A DNA stretch of 64,000 bases from UBA10349 sp003485905 (lineage in GTDB: Bacteria; Pseudomonadota; Gammaproteobacteria; Arenicellales; Arenicellaceae): contig CALSLL010000002.1 in the NCBI GenBank assembly GCA_943787185.1, positions 806,001-870,000 on the forward strand, read 5' to 3'. Below the pieces are notes generated by a model, which saw only the letters and a list, made by a program, of their open reading frames with translations, had not been told where the DNA came from and did not search any database. A program made the translations under genes and the position numbers. This document shows positions 1-9,671 of this stretch, one piece after another. The first letter of the stretch is position 1. Each line of letters begins with the position of its first letter.

Positions 1-841
1 GTTGGAGGCGCAGTTGCGCCGAGTGGGAGTGAAAACTGCACACTATGTAAGTCCAACGGTTTGGGCGTGGCGCGAGTATCGACTTAATGGTATTAAGCGA
101 GCCTGTGATTTAATGCTCACACTTTTTCCATTTGAAGAGCAGTACTATCGAAACAAGAATATTCCGGTAACGTTTGTTGGTCATCCACTGGCTAGTGAGC
201 TTACGGTGCCGTCAGACAAAACATCGATGCGTATAGACGCCCAGGCAGAAGGAAAAATGTTGATCGCATTATTGCCTGGTAGTCGCAGATCAGAAGTTAA
301 ACGTTTAGGAAAATTGTTTCTAAGCTTTATTGAAGTTGCTCATGAACGTTACCCGGATGTTGTATTTGTGATACCGGTTGCGAATAAATCGGTGGATACA
401 GAGCTAGTAGCAATGCTAGGAGAATACGATGATCTGCCCATTCGGCTTATTGAAGGGGATAAGGCTCGAGACCTGTTGGCTTGTGCTGACCTGGCAGTTT
501 TAGCATCGGGTACCGCTGCATTAGAGGCCGCGCTAGTATCTACCCCGATGATTGTGGCATATAAAGTATCCTGGCTAACTTATTTATTTGCGCGGTTAAC
601 CGCACATGTTCGATATGTGTCGATGCCCAACCATCTAATGTCGGAACCAGTTGTGCCAGAGCTTCTACAAGGCGATGCAAATCTGGTTAATTTGATAAAT
701 ATTGCGATTCCGTATATTGAAGATCCAGAGGTGAGGGATCGTCAGTCCAGCGCCTTATCCGCAATTGCTCCCAGTTTGCGTCGAAATAGTGGGGAGCTAG
801 CTGCTCTAGCGTTGAGCGAACTCATAGAAAGTGATGGTTAG
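1..841 (+). CDS. lpxB: Lipid-A-disaccharide synthase LpxB, C-terminal part (5' end outside window)
   Basis: This is the C-terminal ~279 residues of LpxB, the GT19 glycosyltransferase that joins UDP-2,3-diacylglucosamine to lipid X to make the lipid A disaccharide at the inner membrane. The reading frame is already open at the window edge, and the full protein is usually about 380 residues, so roughly the first 100 are missing. Visible family motifs are PTVWAWR near visible residue 18, LPGSRRSEV at 91-99, and ASGTAALEA in the sugar-nucleotide binding half. It overlaps the start of rnhB by 11 bases, as in the usual lpxA-lpxB-rnhB-dnaE order, which suggests translational coupling. It stops with TAG. 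Confidence 0.95.
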   Translation, partial: LEAQLRRVGVKTAHYVSPTVWAWREYRLNGIKRACDLMLTLFPFEEQYYRNKNIPVTFVGHPLASELTVPSDKTSMRIDAQAEGKMLIALLPGSRRSEVKRLGKLFLSFIEVAHERYPDVVFVIPVANKSVDTELVAMLGEYDDLPIRLIEGDKARDLLACADLAVLASGTAALEAALVSTPMIVAYKVSWLTYLFARLTAHVRYVSMPNHLMSEPVVPELLQGDANLVNLINIAIPYIEDPEVRDRQSSALSAIAPSLRRNSGELAALALSELIESDG

Positions 842-1421
842 TCTATCGGGTATTGCCTCGAAAGAGGTCGCTGGGGTGGATGAGGTAGGTCGAGGCCCGC
901 TTGCTGGACCGGTAGTTGCGGCTGCTGTGGTGCTCCCGAACGAGTTTTGTTTGCCTGGGCTTACCGACTCAAAAAAGATCAGTGCCCGCACTAGAGAACG
1001 CCTTAATCAGGAGATTCGTGCAATCGCGGTTGATTACTTTATCGCAGAGGCCAGCGTGGCTGAGATTGATGAGCTAAATATTTTACAGGCGAGTTTACTG
1101 GCTATGCATAGGGCTGTACTGGGATTACGGCAAACACCTAAACATACGTTAGTTGATGGTAATAGGCTGCCGAGTTTGCCCGGCCCAGCAACGGCTGTCG
1201 TTGGCGGTGACTTGACTGAAGCAAGCATTTCGGCAGCATCTATAATTGCTAAAGTTTATCGAGATAGCATGATGAGCGACTATGCTAAGCAGTATCCAGG
1301 TTATGGCTTGGAAAAACACAAGGGATACCCGACTAGACAGCATCTTGACGCTTTGTTAACGCTGGGTGTAACTCCAATTCATCGTCGTACTTTCGGCCCG
1401 GTACGACGCTTGCTCGACTAG
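831..1421 (+). CDS. rnhB: Ribonuclease HII
   Basis: RNase HII removes ribonucleotides, including single misincorporated ones, from RNA-DNA hybrids in the cytoplasm. The 196-residue length fits the family. The N-terminal signature GVDEVGRGPLAGPVV carries the first catalytic acidic pair (D17, E18 from the GTG), and later TLVDGNR and the SIIAKVYRD region carry further active-site residues. The start is either GTG at 831 or ATG at 834; both lie inside the end of lpxB, so coupling to lpxB is likely either way. The neighbours lpxB and dnaE are the standard gammaproteobacterial context. Confidence 0.95.
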   Translation: MMVSLSGIASKEVAGVDEVGRGPLAGPVVAAAVVLPNEFCLPGLTDSKKISARTRERLNQEIRAIAVDYFIAEASVAEIDELNILQASLLAMHRAVLGLRQTPKHTLVDGNRLPSLPGPATAVVGGDLTEASISAASIIAKVYRDSMMSDYAKQYPGYGLEKHKGYPTRQHLDALLTLGVTPIHRRTFGPVRRLLD

Positions 1422-1534
1422 CGTGCGGTAAATACCAAAATAGATCCTTACCGACCACTCTTTTTTACCACGAGTGAGCCTGCATAGTTCATAATTAAGC
1501 TATGCAAAATGTCGTGGAAACTGAAGTAGATGCT

Positions 1535-4500
1535 ATGACGGAACAAGCGTTTGTTCATTTGAATGTTCACACAGAGCATTCTATCGCTAATAGTACGTTA
1601 CGAATTTCAGAATTAATCGATGTAGTCAGTGCGGACGGAATGCCTGCAGTAGCAGTAACCGATATTTGTAATTTATACAGCGTCGTTAAGTTTTTTCACA
1701 AAGCTCAGGCAAAGGGTGTTAAGCCGTTAGTGGGCGCGGACGTGTGGATTCATAACCCAGAGCAACCGAATGCACCGTTTAAGCTCTTATTGTTCGCTCA
1801 GGATAAAGTCGGGTACCGAAACCTTTGTGAGTTGATTAGCATGGCTCATCAGCAATGCTGGCATGCTGGGAAGCCGTGTATTTTGGGTCAGTGGTTGGAC
1901 GAACGCGCTGAAGGACTAATTGCTGTTTCAGGTGGACTTCAGGGCGAGATTGGACACTTATTGATGGGGGCCGGACCCGAAGCAATTGAAACCGCGTTAT
2001 CTAAATACTTAAGGTGGTTTGGCGACCGTTTTTATTTGGAGTTACAACGCATTGGGGCTCCCTATGAGGAAGAGTATATATCCGGTTGTTTAACATTGGC
2101 GATCGAAAATCAGGTCCCTGTGGTTGCAACTAACGCGGTTCACTTTTTGCTGTCGGAGGGGTTTGACGCACATGAGGTGCGCGTTTGTATACAGGAAGGG
2201 CGAACACTAACCGACCCGAGACGGCCAAAGAATTTTTCTTCGAATCAGTATTTAAGAAGCACTAGCGAAATGTGCGAGCTATTCGAAGATATTCCAGAAG
2301 CTATAGAAAATAGTGTAGAAATTGCACGCCGATGTAACTTTGTTTTGCATACAGGGGAGAACTTTTTACCTGAATTTCCGGTACCCGATGGATTGACTAC
2401 CGGTGAATGGCTTAGGCAAGAGACGTTAAAAGGGCTAGAGAGAAGGTTCAATGAGGTTGAAAAAAGCTCGATTGCTAATGTCAGTCAGGCAGGAGACAAG
2501 CAACAGTATTACGATCGCGTTGATATGGAGCTCGAAGTAATTATTCAAATGGATTTTCCAGGCTATTTTTTGATTGTGGCTGACTTTATTCGATGGGCGC
2601 GGGCTAATGATGTGCCGGTTGGTCCAGGCCGCGGATCGGGAGCGGGGTCAATCGTGGCTTATGCGTTACGTATTACCGACTTAGATCCAATAGATCACGG
2701 TTTGTTATTCGAGCGTTTTCTGAACCCCGAACGTATATCTATGCCTGATTTTGATATTGATTTTTGTGTCGAGGGGCGCGAGCGAGTGATTGAATATGTT
2801 ACCCAGCACTATGGGAAGGAGAAAGTTTCGCAAATTATCACCTTCGGCACTATGGCGGCGAAAGCAGTCGTGCGTGATGTTGGCCGGGTAATGGGGATGT
2901 CGTACGGGTATGTGGATGCGCTCGCCAAGTTGATTCCCTTTGAGGTAGGGATGACTTTAACAAAGGCGCTGGAGCAGGAAGAGCAATTAGCTGAGAGGTA
3001 TGCCAAAGAAGAAGACGTGACCGAACTGATCGATATAGCTTTGTCACTTGAAGGGCTTGCTAGAAATGTTGGTAAGCATGCTGGAGGGGTAGTTATTGCT
3101 CCAAGTGCGTTGACTGATTTTAGCCCGTTATATTGTGAGCAGGGAAGCGAACACATGGTAACCCAGTTCGATAAGGACGATCTCGAAACAGTTGGTTTAG
3201 TCAAGTTTGACTTTCTAGGTCTGCGCAACTTAACCATCATTGATTGGGCGGTTAAGGCGATCAATGCAGATGCAGAGTCTGAGAATCGGGACTTAGTCGA
3301 TATAGCTGAAATTGATATGACTGATGAGCGAGCTTTTAGATTATTAAAGGCTTGCAAAACGACTGCGGTATTTCAACTTGAATCCCGCGGAATGAAGGAT
3401 TTAATTAAGCGCTTACAACCTGACAGATTTGATGACCTGGTGGCTTTAGTGGCCTTGTTTCGTCCAGGGCCTCTAGGGTCGGGTATGGTCGATGATTTTA
3501 TTGATCGAAAGCACGGTCGCAAGCGCCTTGAGTACCCTCACCCCTCACTAGAAGAATCTTTACAACCTACATATGGAGTAGTTTTATACCAGGAGCAGGT
3601 AATGGAAATTGCTCGTGTAATGGGAGGTTATTCTCTGGGTGGGGCAGATATTCTTCGACGGGCAATGGGTAAGAAAAAAGTTGAGGAGATGGAGAAGCAG
3701 CGTGAAGTCTTTTGTGCTGGGGCCGAGAGTAATAAGATTGACGCTAAAATTGCCGGTAGTGTATTTGATCTTGTCGAGAAGTTTGCTGGCTACGGGTTTA
3801 ATAAATCGCATTCTGCAGCGTACGCGCTAATCGCTTATCAAACTGCCTGGTTAAAGGCACATTATCCTGCTCATTTTATGGCAGCCACACTATCGGCAGA
3901 AATGAATACTACCAAGCGGGTGGTGACACTCATAAATGACAGTCGTAGTATTGACTTAGAAATATCCGCACCACTGTTAAACGAATGTAGTTGGAACTTT
4001 CGGGCGGTTAGCGATTCTCGGGTTTTGTATGGTCTCGGAGCAATTAAGGGTATTGGCCATGCTGTAATTGAGAATATAGTTGAATGCCGCGAACAGGGAG
4101 GCCCTTTTGTAGATTTGTTTGATTTCTGTGAACGGATAGATATAAAGCGGGTCAATCGCAGAGCGATTGAAGGTTTGATACGCGCGGGGGCGATGGATGG
4201 TCTAGGAACACATAGGGCTAGTATGATGGCTAGTTTAGGTGTTGCTTTGGATGCTGCCGGTCAAATGTCTGGTGATCGAGATGCTGGTCAAAACGACATG
4301 TTTGGCATAGTTGCTCCAGCTGAGACGGTAGCCGAATATGCCGAGGTTGCAACCTGGGACAAACAAACCCGCCTTCAGGCTGAGAAGGAGACCCTAGGTT
4401 TGTATTTGAGCGGCCACCCAATTGATATTTACCAAGCCGAATTAGCTCAGCTAATATCTTGCCAACTGGAGGATGTCGATCCTGCTCGTCGGACTCAAGT

Positions 4501-4999
4501 AGTAATTGCCGGGTTAGTGGTTGGGATGCGAACGGTTAATACTCGCCGAGGTGATAAAATGGCAATTATTACCTTAGATGATAAAACTGCCAGACTGGAT
4601 GTGATTGCTTTTGGCGAGCTGTATGCGGAGCAGCGGGATGTTATTCGTAACGATAATATTTTGGTGATTAAAGGTACGGTATCTGAAGATAAATTCTCTG
4701 GCGGGATTCGAATGACGGCAGAGGAGGTATATGATCTTGATCATGCACGGGAGCAAATGGCGCGACGATTGATTGTTACGCTTCAGGAAGATCAACTGCA
4801 TAATGGTTTAGTACCCAAGATGAAAGATCTACTGGCTCCCTCAGAGGAGGGCCGTTGTCAGTTAACATTTAAAGTAGTGTCCTCCGCAGGTGTATGCGAG
4901 CTTGATGCAGGAGAGGGATGTTTGGTTGTACCCAAAATTGAGAAAATCAAAAGTTTAGAACAATTGGTTGGGGAAGAAGCTGTTCAAGTTAGCTTCTAG
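1535..4999 (+). CDS. dnaE: DNA polymerase III subunit alpha
   Basis: DnaE is the catalytic subunit of the replicative polymerase III holoenzyme. The ATG at 1535 gives a start (MTEQAFVHL) that matches family N-termini; an in-frame ATG at 1502 would add 11 residues and cannot be excluded. An N-terminal PHP domain (FVHLNVHTEHS) is followed by the palm, where MPDFDIDFC carries the catalytic aspartates and GPGRGSGAGS lies just before it; KFDFLGLRNL carries the third. Helix-hairpin-helix and OB-fold regions follow towards the C-terminus. The length of about 1154 residues is normal and there is no disruption in 3.5 kb, which contrasts with the frameshifted rib genes later. accA, often next to dnaE, is not here; tilS follows after 11 bases. 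Confidence 0.97.
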   Translation: MTEQAFVHLNVHTEHSIANSTLRISELIDVVSADGMPAVAVTDICNLYSVVKFFHKAQAKGVKPLVGADVWIHNPEQPNAPFKLLLFAQDKVGYRNLCELISMAHQQCWHAGKPCILGQWLDERAEGLIAVSGGLQGEIGHLLMGAGPEAIETALSKYLRWFGDRFYLELQRIGAPYEEEYISGCLTLAIENQVPVVATNAVHFLLSEGFDAHEVRVCIQEGRTLTDPRRPKNFSSNQYLRSTSEMCELFEDIPEAIENSVEIARRCNFVLHTGENFLPEFPVPDGLTTGEWLRQETLKGLERRFNEVEKSSIANVSQAGDKQQYYDRVDMELEVIIQMDFPGYFLIVADFIRWARANDVPVGPGRGSGAGSIVAYALRITDLDPIDHGLLFERFLNPERISMPDFDIDFCVEGRERVIEYVTQHYGKEKVSQIITFGTMAAKAVVRDVGRVMGMSYGYVDALAKLIPFEVGMTLTKALEQEEQLAERYAKEEDVTELIDIALSLEGLARNVGKHAGGVVIAPSALTDFSPLYCEQGSEHMVTQFDKDDLETVGLVKFDFLGLRNLTIIDWAVKAINADAESENRDLVDIAEIDMTDERAFRLLKACKTTAVFQLESRGMKDLIKRLQPDRFDDLVALVALFRPGPLGSGMVDDFIDRKHGRKRLEYPHPSLEESLQPTYGVVLYQEQVMEIARVMGGYSLGGADILRRAMGKKKVEEMEKQREVFCAGAESNKIDAKIAGSVFDLVEKFAGYGFNKSHSAAYALIAYQTAWLKAHYPAHFMAATLSAEMNTTKRVVTLINDSRSIDLEISAPLLNECSWNFRAVSDSRVLYGLGAIKGIGHAVIENIVECREQGGPFVDLFDFCERIDIKRVNRRAIEGLIRAGAMDGLGTHRASMMASLGVALDAAGQMSGDRDAGQNDMFGIVAPAETVAEYAEVATWDKQTRLQAEKETLGLYLSGHPIDIYQAELAQLISCQLEDVDPARRTQVVIAGLVVGMRTVNTRRGDKMAIITLDDKTARLDVIAFGELYAEQRDVIRNDNILVIKGTVSEDKFSGGIRMTAEEVYDLDHAREQMARRLIVTLQEDQLHNGLVPKMKDLLAPSEEGRCQLTFKVVSSAGVCELDAGEGCLVVPKIEKIKSLEQLVGEEAVQVSF

Positions 5000-5010
5000 T
5001 TATTCCTGCG

Positions 5011-6387
5011 ATGAGTAACCCGGAAATTAGCATTAAAAGTACTTGTAAGAATCTATTGCAAGCACTTGAAAATAAAAACATTGATACTATTTATTTGGCT
5101 TATAGTGGTGGCCTTGATTCTAGTGTACTTGTTCATTGCATCAGTCAGTTGTTGTGCAAGGATGAAAGGGCGGAGGGGATTGGGAGCGCAATTGACACTG
5201 CAGCCACACTTCGGATGCAAGCGGTTGCGCTGCACGCCAATCATGGGTTGCAAATCGAAGCTGATAGCTGGCAGCAGCACTGTGAACAAACTTGTCAATT
5301 ACTAGGACTTGATTTCAATACGGTGAAATTACAGCTCGATGAAGATCAGCTGAAACAGAAGGGGGTTGAAGCTGCCGCTCGTGATGCGAGGTATAAATGG
5401 TTTTTTGAGTTTATGGAGGCCAAAAACTCCGCTTTGCTGACCGCGCATCATCAAGATGATCAAGCGGAAACTGTGTTATTGAATTTGGTTCGTGGTAGCG
5501 GTGTAAGCGGTTTGGCCGGTATGCGTGAACAAGCTGAGCACGGCGGTAGCATGTTACTGCGGCCATTTTTAAACACCCCTAAAGAAAATATTTGGCATTA
5601 TGCCCAGCAACATCAACTCCAATGGGTTGAAGATCCGTCAAATATTAGTGCTGAATTTTTACGCAATCGAGTTCGCCGTGAGCTCCTGCCGCTTATAGAT
5701 AGTATTAGAGGGGGCGCTAGCAAGATTCTTGTTCGTGTAGCCAGTAATATGCGTGATGTAGAAGGGATGCTTGAAGAGTTAGCGGAATCAGATTTGGGCG
5801 GCAAAGTTGATTGTAGGCAGAATCCTCTTGATGGCAGTTACTGTTTGTCTATTGATCAGGTAAAGAACTTAAGTGAGTCTCGTGTGGTCAATGTTATTCG
5901 TTATTGGTTGAAAGTATTGGGGTTACAATCACCAGCGCGCTTGACGTTGTTAGAGTTAGCCCGCTGGTGTCTTGGTAAGGATAGTGAAAAGTTAGCTCAT
6001 CAACTCTCAGACGGTTGGTTTTATGGTTATCGTGGCACTTTATACTATGTTCCAAATGGTGAGCAGGAATGGATTGAAACAGGAGTGTGGAGTGAATTGT
6101 CTAAGCCTTGGGTCATGCGAGATGGCAGGCAATTGACGATGCGCAGTCAGGCGCGTTCTAGTCTCAAAACAAAAGATCTGGAGATTGTTAGTTTGTCTAG
6201 GCAAGACAAGTGCGTTTGTCAGGATGGATCAATCAGAACATTAGCTAAACTCCTACAGGATCATCGAATACCGGGTTGGCGACGATCAAATTTGTGGGGC
6301 GTTAGAAGTGGCTCCGACGTTATCTGGGTTGCTGGTATCGGGCGTCTTTTGTCAGCCAAAGACTTTCACTTAGAGTATCAACGTTGA
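5011..6387 (+). CDS. tilS: tRNA(Ile)-lysidine synthetase
   Basis: TilS converts cytidine 34 of the CAU-anticodon tRNA-Ile to lysidine using ATP and lysine, so that AUA is read as isoleucine. The PP-loop ATP-binding motif SGGLDS is at residues 32-37, and the TAHHQDDQAETVL motif of the N-type ATPase domain follows near residue 148. The C-terminal half carries the substrate-binding extension and the RRSNLWG-like terminal domain. At 458 residues it matches full-length gammaproteobacterial TilS. It begins 11 bases after dnaE and is probably cotranscribed with it. Confidence 0.95.
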   Translation: MSNPEISIKSTCKNLLQALENKNIDTIYLAYSGGLDSSVLVHCISQLLCKDERAEGIGSAIDTAATLRMQAVALHANHGLQIEADSWQQHCEQTCQLLGLDFNTVKLQLDEDQLKQKGVEAAARDARYKWFFEFMEAKNSALLTAHHQDDQAETVLLNLVRGSGVSGLAGMREQAEHGGSMLLRPFLNTPKENIWHYAQQHQLQWVEDPSNISAEFLRNRVRRELLPLIDSIRGGASKILVRVASNMRDVEGMLEELAESDLGGKVDCRQNPLDGSYCLSIDQVKNLSESRVVNVIRYWLKVLGLQSPARLTLLELARWCLGKDSEKLAHQLSDGWFYGYRGTLYYVPNGEQEWIETGVWSELSKPWVMRDGRQLTMRSQARSSLKTKDLEIVSLSRQDKCVCQDGSIRTLAKLLQDHRIPGWRRSNLWGVRSGSDVIWVAGIGRLLSAKDFHLEYQR

Positions 6388-6477
6388 AATAGCGTCAAAT
6401 TGACTCTATTCACTAAATCCTAATATCCACTACAATCTCGATATTAAGGACAATTTTAACCCTATTAAAGGTGCCCC

Positions 6478-7020
6478 ATGGCTACCCAATTCAATTCAAT
6501 TAGCGAACAGTTAATAACTTTTATCCAACAGCAACAGATGTTTTTTGTTGGTACTGCTGATAGTGATAGTAGAGTTAATATCTCCCCTAAGGGAGCCGAT
6601 ACCTTTCGAGTACTATCCCCGAATCGTGTTGTATGGCTTAACTTAACTGGTAGTGGCAATGAGACGGCAGCACATTTGCTTAATAACAATCGTATAACCA
6701 TTATGTTTTGCTCGTTTTCTGGCAAGCCTATTATCTTGCGTTTGTATGGTAAGGCTCGAGCCATTCATCCAAGCGATAGTGATTGGCCAGAATTGAGTGC
6801 CCTTTTTGATGAAAATATTGGGGCAAGACAGGTGTTTGATGTTGATGTTGACCTCGTGCAAACTTCCTGTGGATATTAGGTGCCGCTGTATCAGTTTGAG
6901 GCTGAACGAGAGAACTTAGACCGGTGGGCCGAGAACAAAGGTGCAGACGGAATCCAGGCTTATTGGCACGAGACTAATCGCCTAAGCATTGACGGTAAGC
7001 CGACTGGGATTGGCGATTAA
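6478..7020 (+). pseudogene. PPOX-fold (pyridoxamine 5'-phosphate oxidase family) protein interrupted by an in-frame TAG
   Basis: This encodes a flavin-binding split-barrel protein of the pyridoxamine-phosphate-oxidase-like family, the short stress or F420/FMN-type relatives rather than PdxH. The frame runs from ATG 6478 to TAA 7018-7020, which would be 180 residues, but TAG at 6877-6879 interrupts it after ..QTSCGY. The same frame continues immediately with VPLYQFEAERENLDRWAEN, which is the expected continuation of this family (normally CGYGVPLY with glycine at the TAG position). No frameshift is needed. The C-terminal 46 residues look unconstrained by decay. It could be a sequencing error, a recent nonsense mutation, or readthrough; the true product is uncertain. 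Confidence 0.8.
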
Positions 7021-7023
7021 TTT

Positions 7024-7662
7024 ATGGATTCTGAAGATTATTCGAAGTTTCTCGTTTCGAGTAAATATATAGATACAACGCATACGAATATTATGGAGTG
7101 CGCAGCCAATCTGGCCATAGGAACAAATAACGTAGGTGAAATTATCGATAACTGCTTTCGGTATGTCAGAGATCAAATTAAGCATAGTCTGGATTTTAAG
7201 CTGAACCCGGTTACAGTGGTCGCCTCGGATGTTCTTCGGTACGGCACAGGCTATTGCTACGCTAAAAGTCATTTGCTTGCCGCTCTGTTGCGGGCAAATC
7301 AAATTCCAACGGGTTTGTGTTATCAACGGTTAAGTATTGACGGTAAGGCCGCACCATTTTGCCTGCATGGGCTTAATGCTGTTTATTTAAACCCCGGTGG
7401 CTGGTTACGTCTTGATCCGCGTGGAAATAAAAAGGGTGTTAATGCGCAGTTTAATCCGCCTTACGAAGCAATAGCGTTTCCCATCGCAGTAGATGGCGAA
7501 GAAGATATACCATTTATCTATGTTGAACCCCTAAATTTGGTAACAGAACGTTTAGAAGGCTGCGAAACGTATGATCAGGTGGCTGATAGTTTGCCGAATT
7601 TAGGTACGCTGGATTTCCCAAATGCGGACGCTTTCATCAATATCAGTAAAGGTATAGTCTGA
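7024..7662 (+). CDS. Transglutaminase-like domain protein
   Basis: A 212-residue protein of the transglutaminase-like superfamily (papain-like fold), probably cytoplasmic because no signal peptide is seen. The likely catalytic triad is C78 in TGYCYAKS, H115 in FCLHGLNAV, and D131 in LRLDPRGN. Bacterial members of this type are annotated as transglutaminase-like cysteine peptidases of unknown substrate. It starts three bases after the final stop of the PPOX-fold gene, so the two are likely cotranscribed. It converges with the beta-propeller gene downstream. Function beyond the fold is not known. Confidence 0.85.
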   Translation: MDSEDYSKFLVSSKYIDTTHTNIMECAANLAIGTNNVGEIIDNCFRYVRDQIKHSLDFKLNPVTVVASDVLRYGTGYCYAKSHLLAALLRANQIPTGLCYQRLSIDGKAAPFCLHGLNAVYLNPGGWLRLDPRGNKKGVNAQFNPPYEAIAFPIAVDGEEDIPFIYVEPLNLVTERLEGCETYDQVADSLPNLGTLDFPNADAFINISKGIV

Positions 7663-7699
7663 AGCGTTTTGTTCGAAAAGTGCTTTGGGTGCCCAGCGC

Positions 7700-9211
7700 T
7701 TAATTGTCTGCTGTACAACACAGTGATAAAAATTGGCTAGCCGGTGAATCAGTATCTAGATATCGCATTACCAATAGCTGTTTTTCATTAATAAATGTGG
7801 GGAAAGTCAGGTTTTTTATTTCCTTCGCGTCCATCATTTTGCGCACCAGCATCGTGTCTCTATCCAACACAAAAACACCACTGGGGCTTAAGGCGTTTGA
7901 TTCTGAGTAATCAATCGTACCGGCACCATGTGAATATGTGCCTTGGGGAATGGAATAGGCAATCTTTCTACCGCTGGGGCTAAATCCCACTTTACCCGCC
8001 TGGCCAATATCGATCAGTTCTTCACAGTTACCACCGGGATTTAATTTAAACAATTTGCTGGTTCCGGATGTTTCATCCCGTGCGGCTAGCTCTAAACCAT
8101 CTGGTGAAATAACTGGTAACGAAAGTTGGAAACTAGGGCAAGCCGGCATCGCAATACTGGTTGGGAATATTTCTGAAATCCCTGATTCTGCGTTATGCGT
8201 TACCATATAATCATTGAATTGCGCGCTATCTGCCCAGCTGGTTAGCACACGATACACAGTAAAATTTAGCCCACTGCCGATCACACCAACCGATGGATAT
8301 TGATCGGTCATGCTGCTATCTGTTAATGCCAATTGGGCTTTAACGCGATCCCCGTTAAATTTTAACTGATAAATTTCCAAGCCCCGTCTATCTTTGCTAG
8401 GCGTAAAGAGAAAGTGACCATCTTTTGAGGGAATAGGGTCTACAAACCCTGGTAACGGCTGCGCTTCAATAGATCCTGAAGCAATTGCATAATTACTTCC
8501 CCCTCGGTCGAATGTAAACCAAGCACCGTCGCTTAGCGTTTGTATAAAGGCGCCAACTCTGCCACTAACTTGTGCTTTAACTGAAATATGAGTTTTGGGG
8601 GTATTCGTAGTTCTGCCTTCGTCTAAAAGGGTTTGTAGAGGTTTATAGTGATCACTAGGTTCAGCGCTATCGTTGCTTAAAAGCGCAACATGCGAGTCAA
8701 ATAGTTTACGGTAGCCAGTGGTGCTTTTGTGCCCCGCCAGTACTGGGCTAACTACTTTATCTCTGTTGAGCAATGCTATGGTTGGGTAGTGGATATGCAT
8801 ACCTGCGGCAACTAACTGTTTCGCCAAACGCGTCGTTTGTTGGTCGGGGGCTTGCTGAGTCGCGGTTATCTTTTCAGCTTCCAGTAGGTAAAACGGTATA
8901 TCGAGCTCCGCTGCAGCCAACTGAGCATTATTTGCTCCAAGAATAGATAAGGGCATGGTTTCAGACCAGACATATACCAGACTTAGGCAGTCGATTACCT
9001 TAGTATTTGGACAATCAGTAACTTTGCGAGTCAACTGTTCCAGACCCAAGCTTTGGGTTTGGACTCCAAGTAAGTCTAGTGATGTTTCACCAATTGGTTC
9101 ATTCGCCAATAGGCGTTGTCCGCTAGAAACCCAAAGTAGTAGGGAAATGAGAACCGTGACGTACAAACGTAATAACCAATATGTGGTTGGCATTCTAGGG
9201 AAATGAATCAT
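7700..9211 (-). CDS. Exported or membrane-anchored WD40-like beta-propeller protein
   Basis: A 503-residue protein with an N-terminal hydrophobic segment (about residues 10-36, LLRLYVTVLISLLLWVSSG) that looks like a signal peptide or anchor, so it acts in the envelope. The second half has repeated blocks such as DGHFLFTPSKDRRGLEIYQL, MTDQYPSVG and LPVISPDGLELAARDETS, typical of TolB/WD40-like PD40 propeller repeats; GFSPSGRKIAYSIP is another. The first ~180 residues have no recognised domain. A cysteine pair near the C-terminus (SLCCTADN) is visible. I do not recognise a specific function. It is divergent from the ABC-F gene across a 440-base gap. Confidence 0.75.
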   Translation of the reverse strand: MIHFPRMPTTYWLLRLYVTVLISLLLWVSSGQRLLANEPIGETSLDLLGVQTQSLGLEQLTRKVTDCPNTKVIDCLSLVYVWSETMPLSILGANNAQLAAAELDIPFYLLEAEKITATQQAPDQQTTRLAKQLVAAGMHIHYPTIALLNRDKVVSPVLAGHKSTTGYRKLFDSHVALLSNDSAEPSDHYKPLQTLLDEGRTTNTPKTHISVKAQVSGRVGAFIQTLSDGAWFTFDRGGSNYAIASGSIEAQPLPGFVDPIPSKDGHFLFTPSKDRRGLEIYQLKFNGDRVKAQLALTDSSMTDQYPSVGVIGSGLNFTVYRVLTSWADSAQFNDYMVTHNAESGISEIFPTSIAMPACPSFQLSLPVISPDGLELAARDETSGTSKLFKLNPGGNCEELIDIGQAGKVGFSPSGRKIAYSIPQGTYSHGAGTIDYSESNALSPSGVFVLDRDTMLVRKMMDAKEIKNLTFPTFINEKQLLVMRYLDTDSPASQFLSLCCTADN

Positions 9212-9653
9212 TCGATAAGTACAAACGTGCGAGGATTGATGTGCTGTCTAATTTTTAGCGTTGGTTTTTAATAATTACGAAGAGGGCTCGTGTGCGTTGT
9301 TAGTTAGCATTTGAGCTTTTGTCTATCATTAAGTCCTATCGATATTAGCAGAATGTTGATCTAGGGCGACACAATGATTATTAGCCTAGCGCGTAGCGAT
9401 GGATTTCCCCAATAAAAGAAGATCACAAAGTTTTGTACTAGCTTCGCTTGCTGGCTGTCTAAAAAGCTATTTTATCAACACCAGGGGTGCTTCGAGTCCT
9501 GCCGTTTTCAGGAGCAATATTCTACTACGCAACAGGTTATAGAATGGATGTTGGTTAAAAATAGGCTGTAGAAATTTTTCTGGTTTTGAGTTTGGTGGTG
9601 CCTTCTTGAACCGTCAAAATTTACCGCTATAGAGACTTTCATAAGTTGTACAT
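9212..9653. other. Non-coding gap between divergent genes
   Basis: About 440 bases separate the divergent beta-propeller and ABC-F genes and must hold at least their two promoters. I see no convincing ORF (the longest start-to-stop reading noticed is about 13 codons), no clear hairpin and no operator-like palindrome. A stretch near 9490-9520 resembles a tRNA T-arm loop (TTCGAGTCC), but the flanking bases do not pair as a tRNA. Confidence 0.5.
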
Positions 9654-9671
9654 ATGGGTACAATCGCGCGC

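Noticed and set aside
2809..3357. 182-codon open frame opposite dnaE
   Set aside because: It lies entirely antisense to a perfectly conserved dnaE; its serine/threonine/proline-rich reading is what the opposite strand of dnaE codons gives.
9480..9530. tRNA-like fragment (TTCGAGTCC) between the propeller and ABC-F genes
   Set aside because: The bases flanking the loop do not pair, no acceptor or anticodon arm is found and no CCA end is present.
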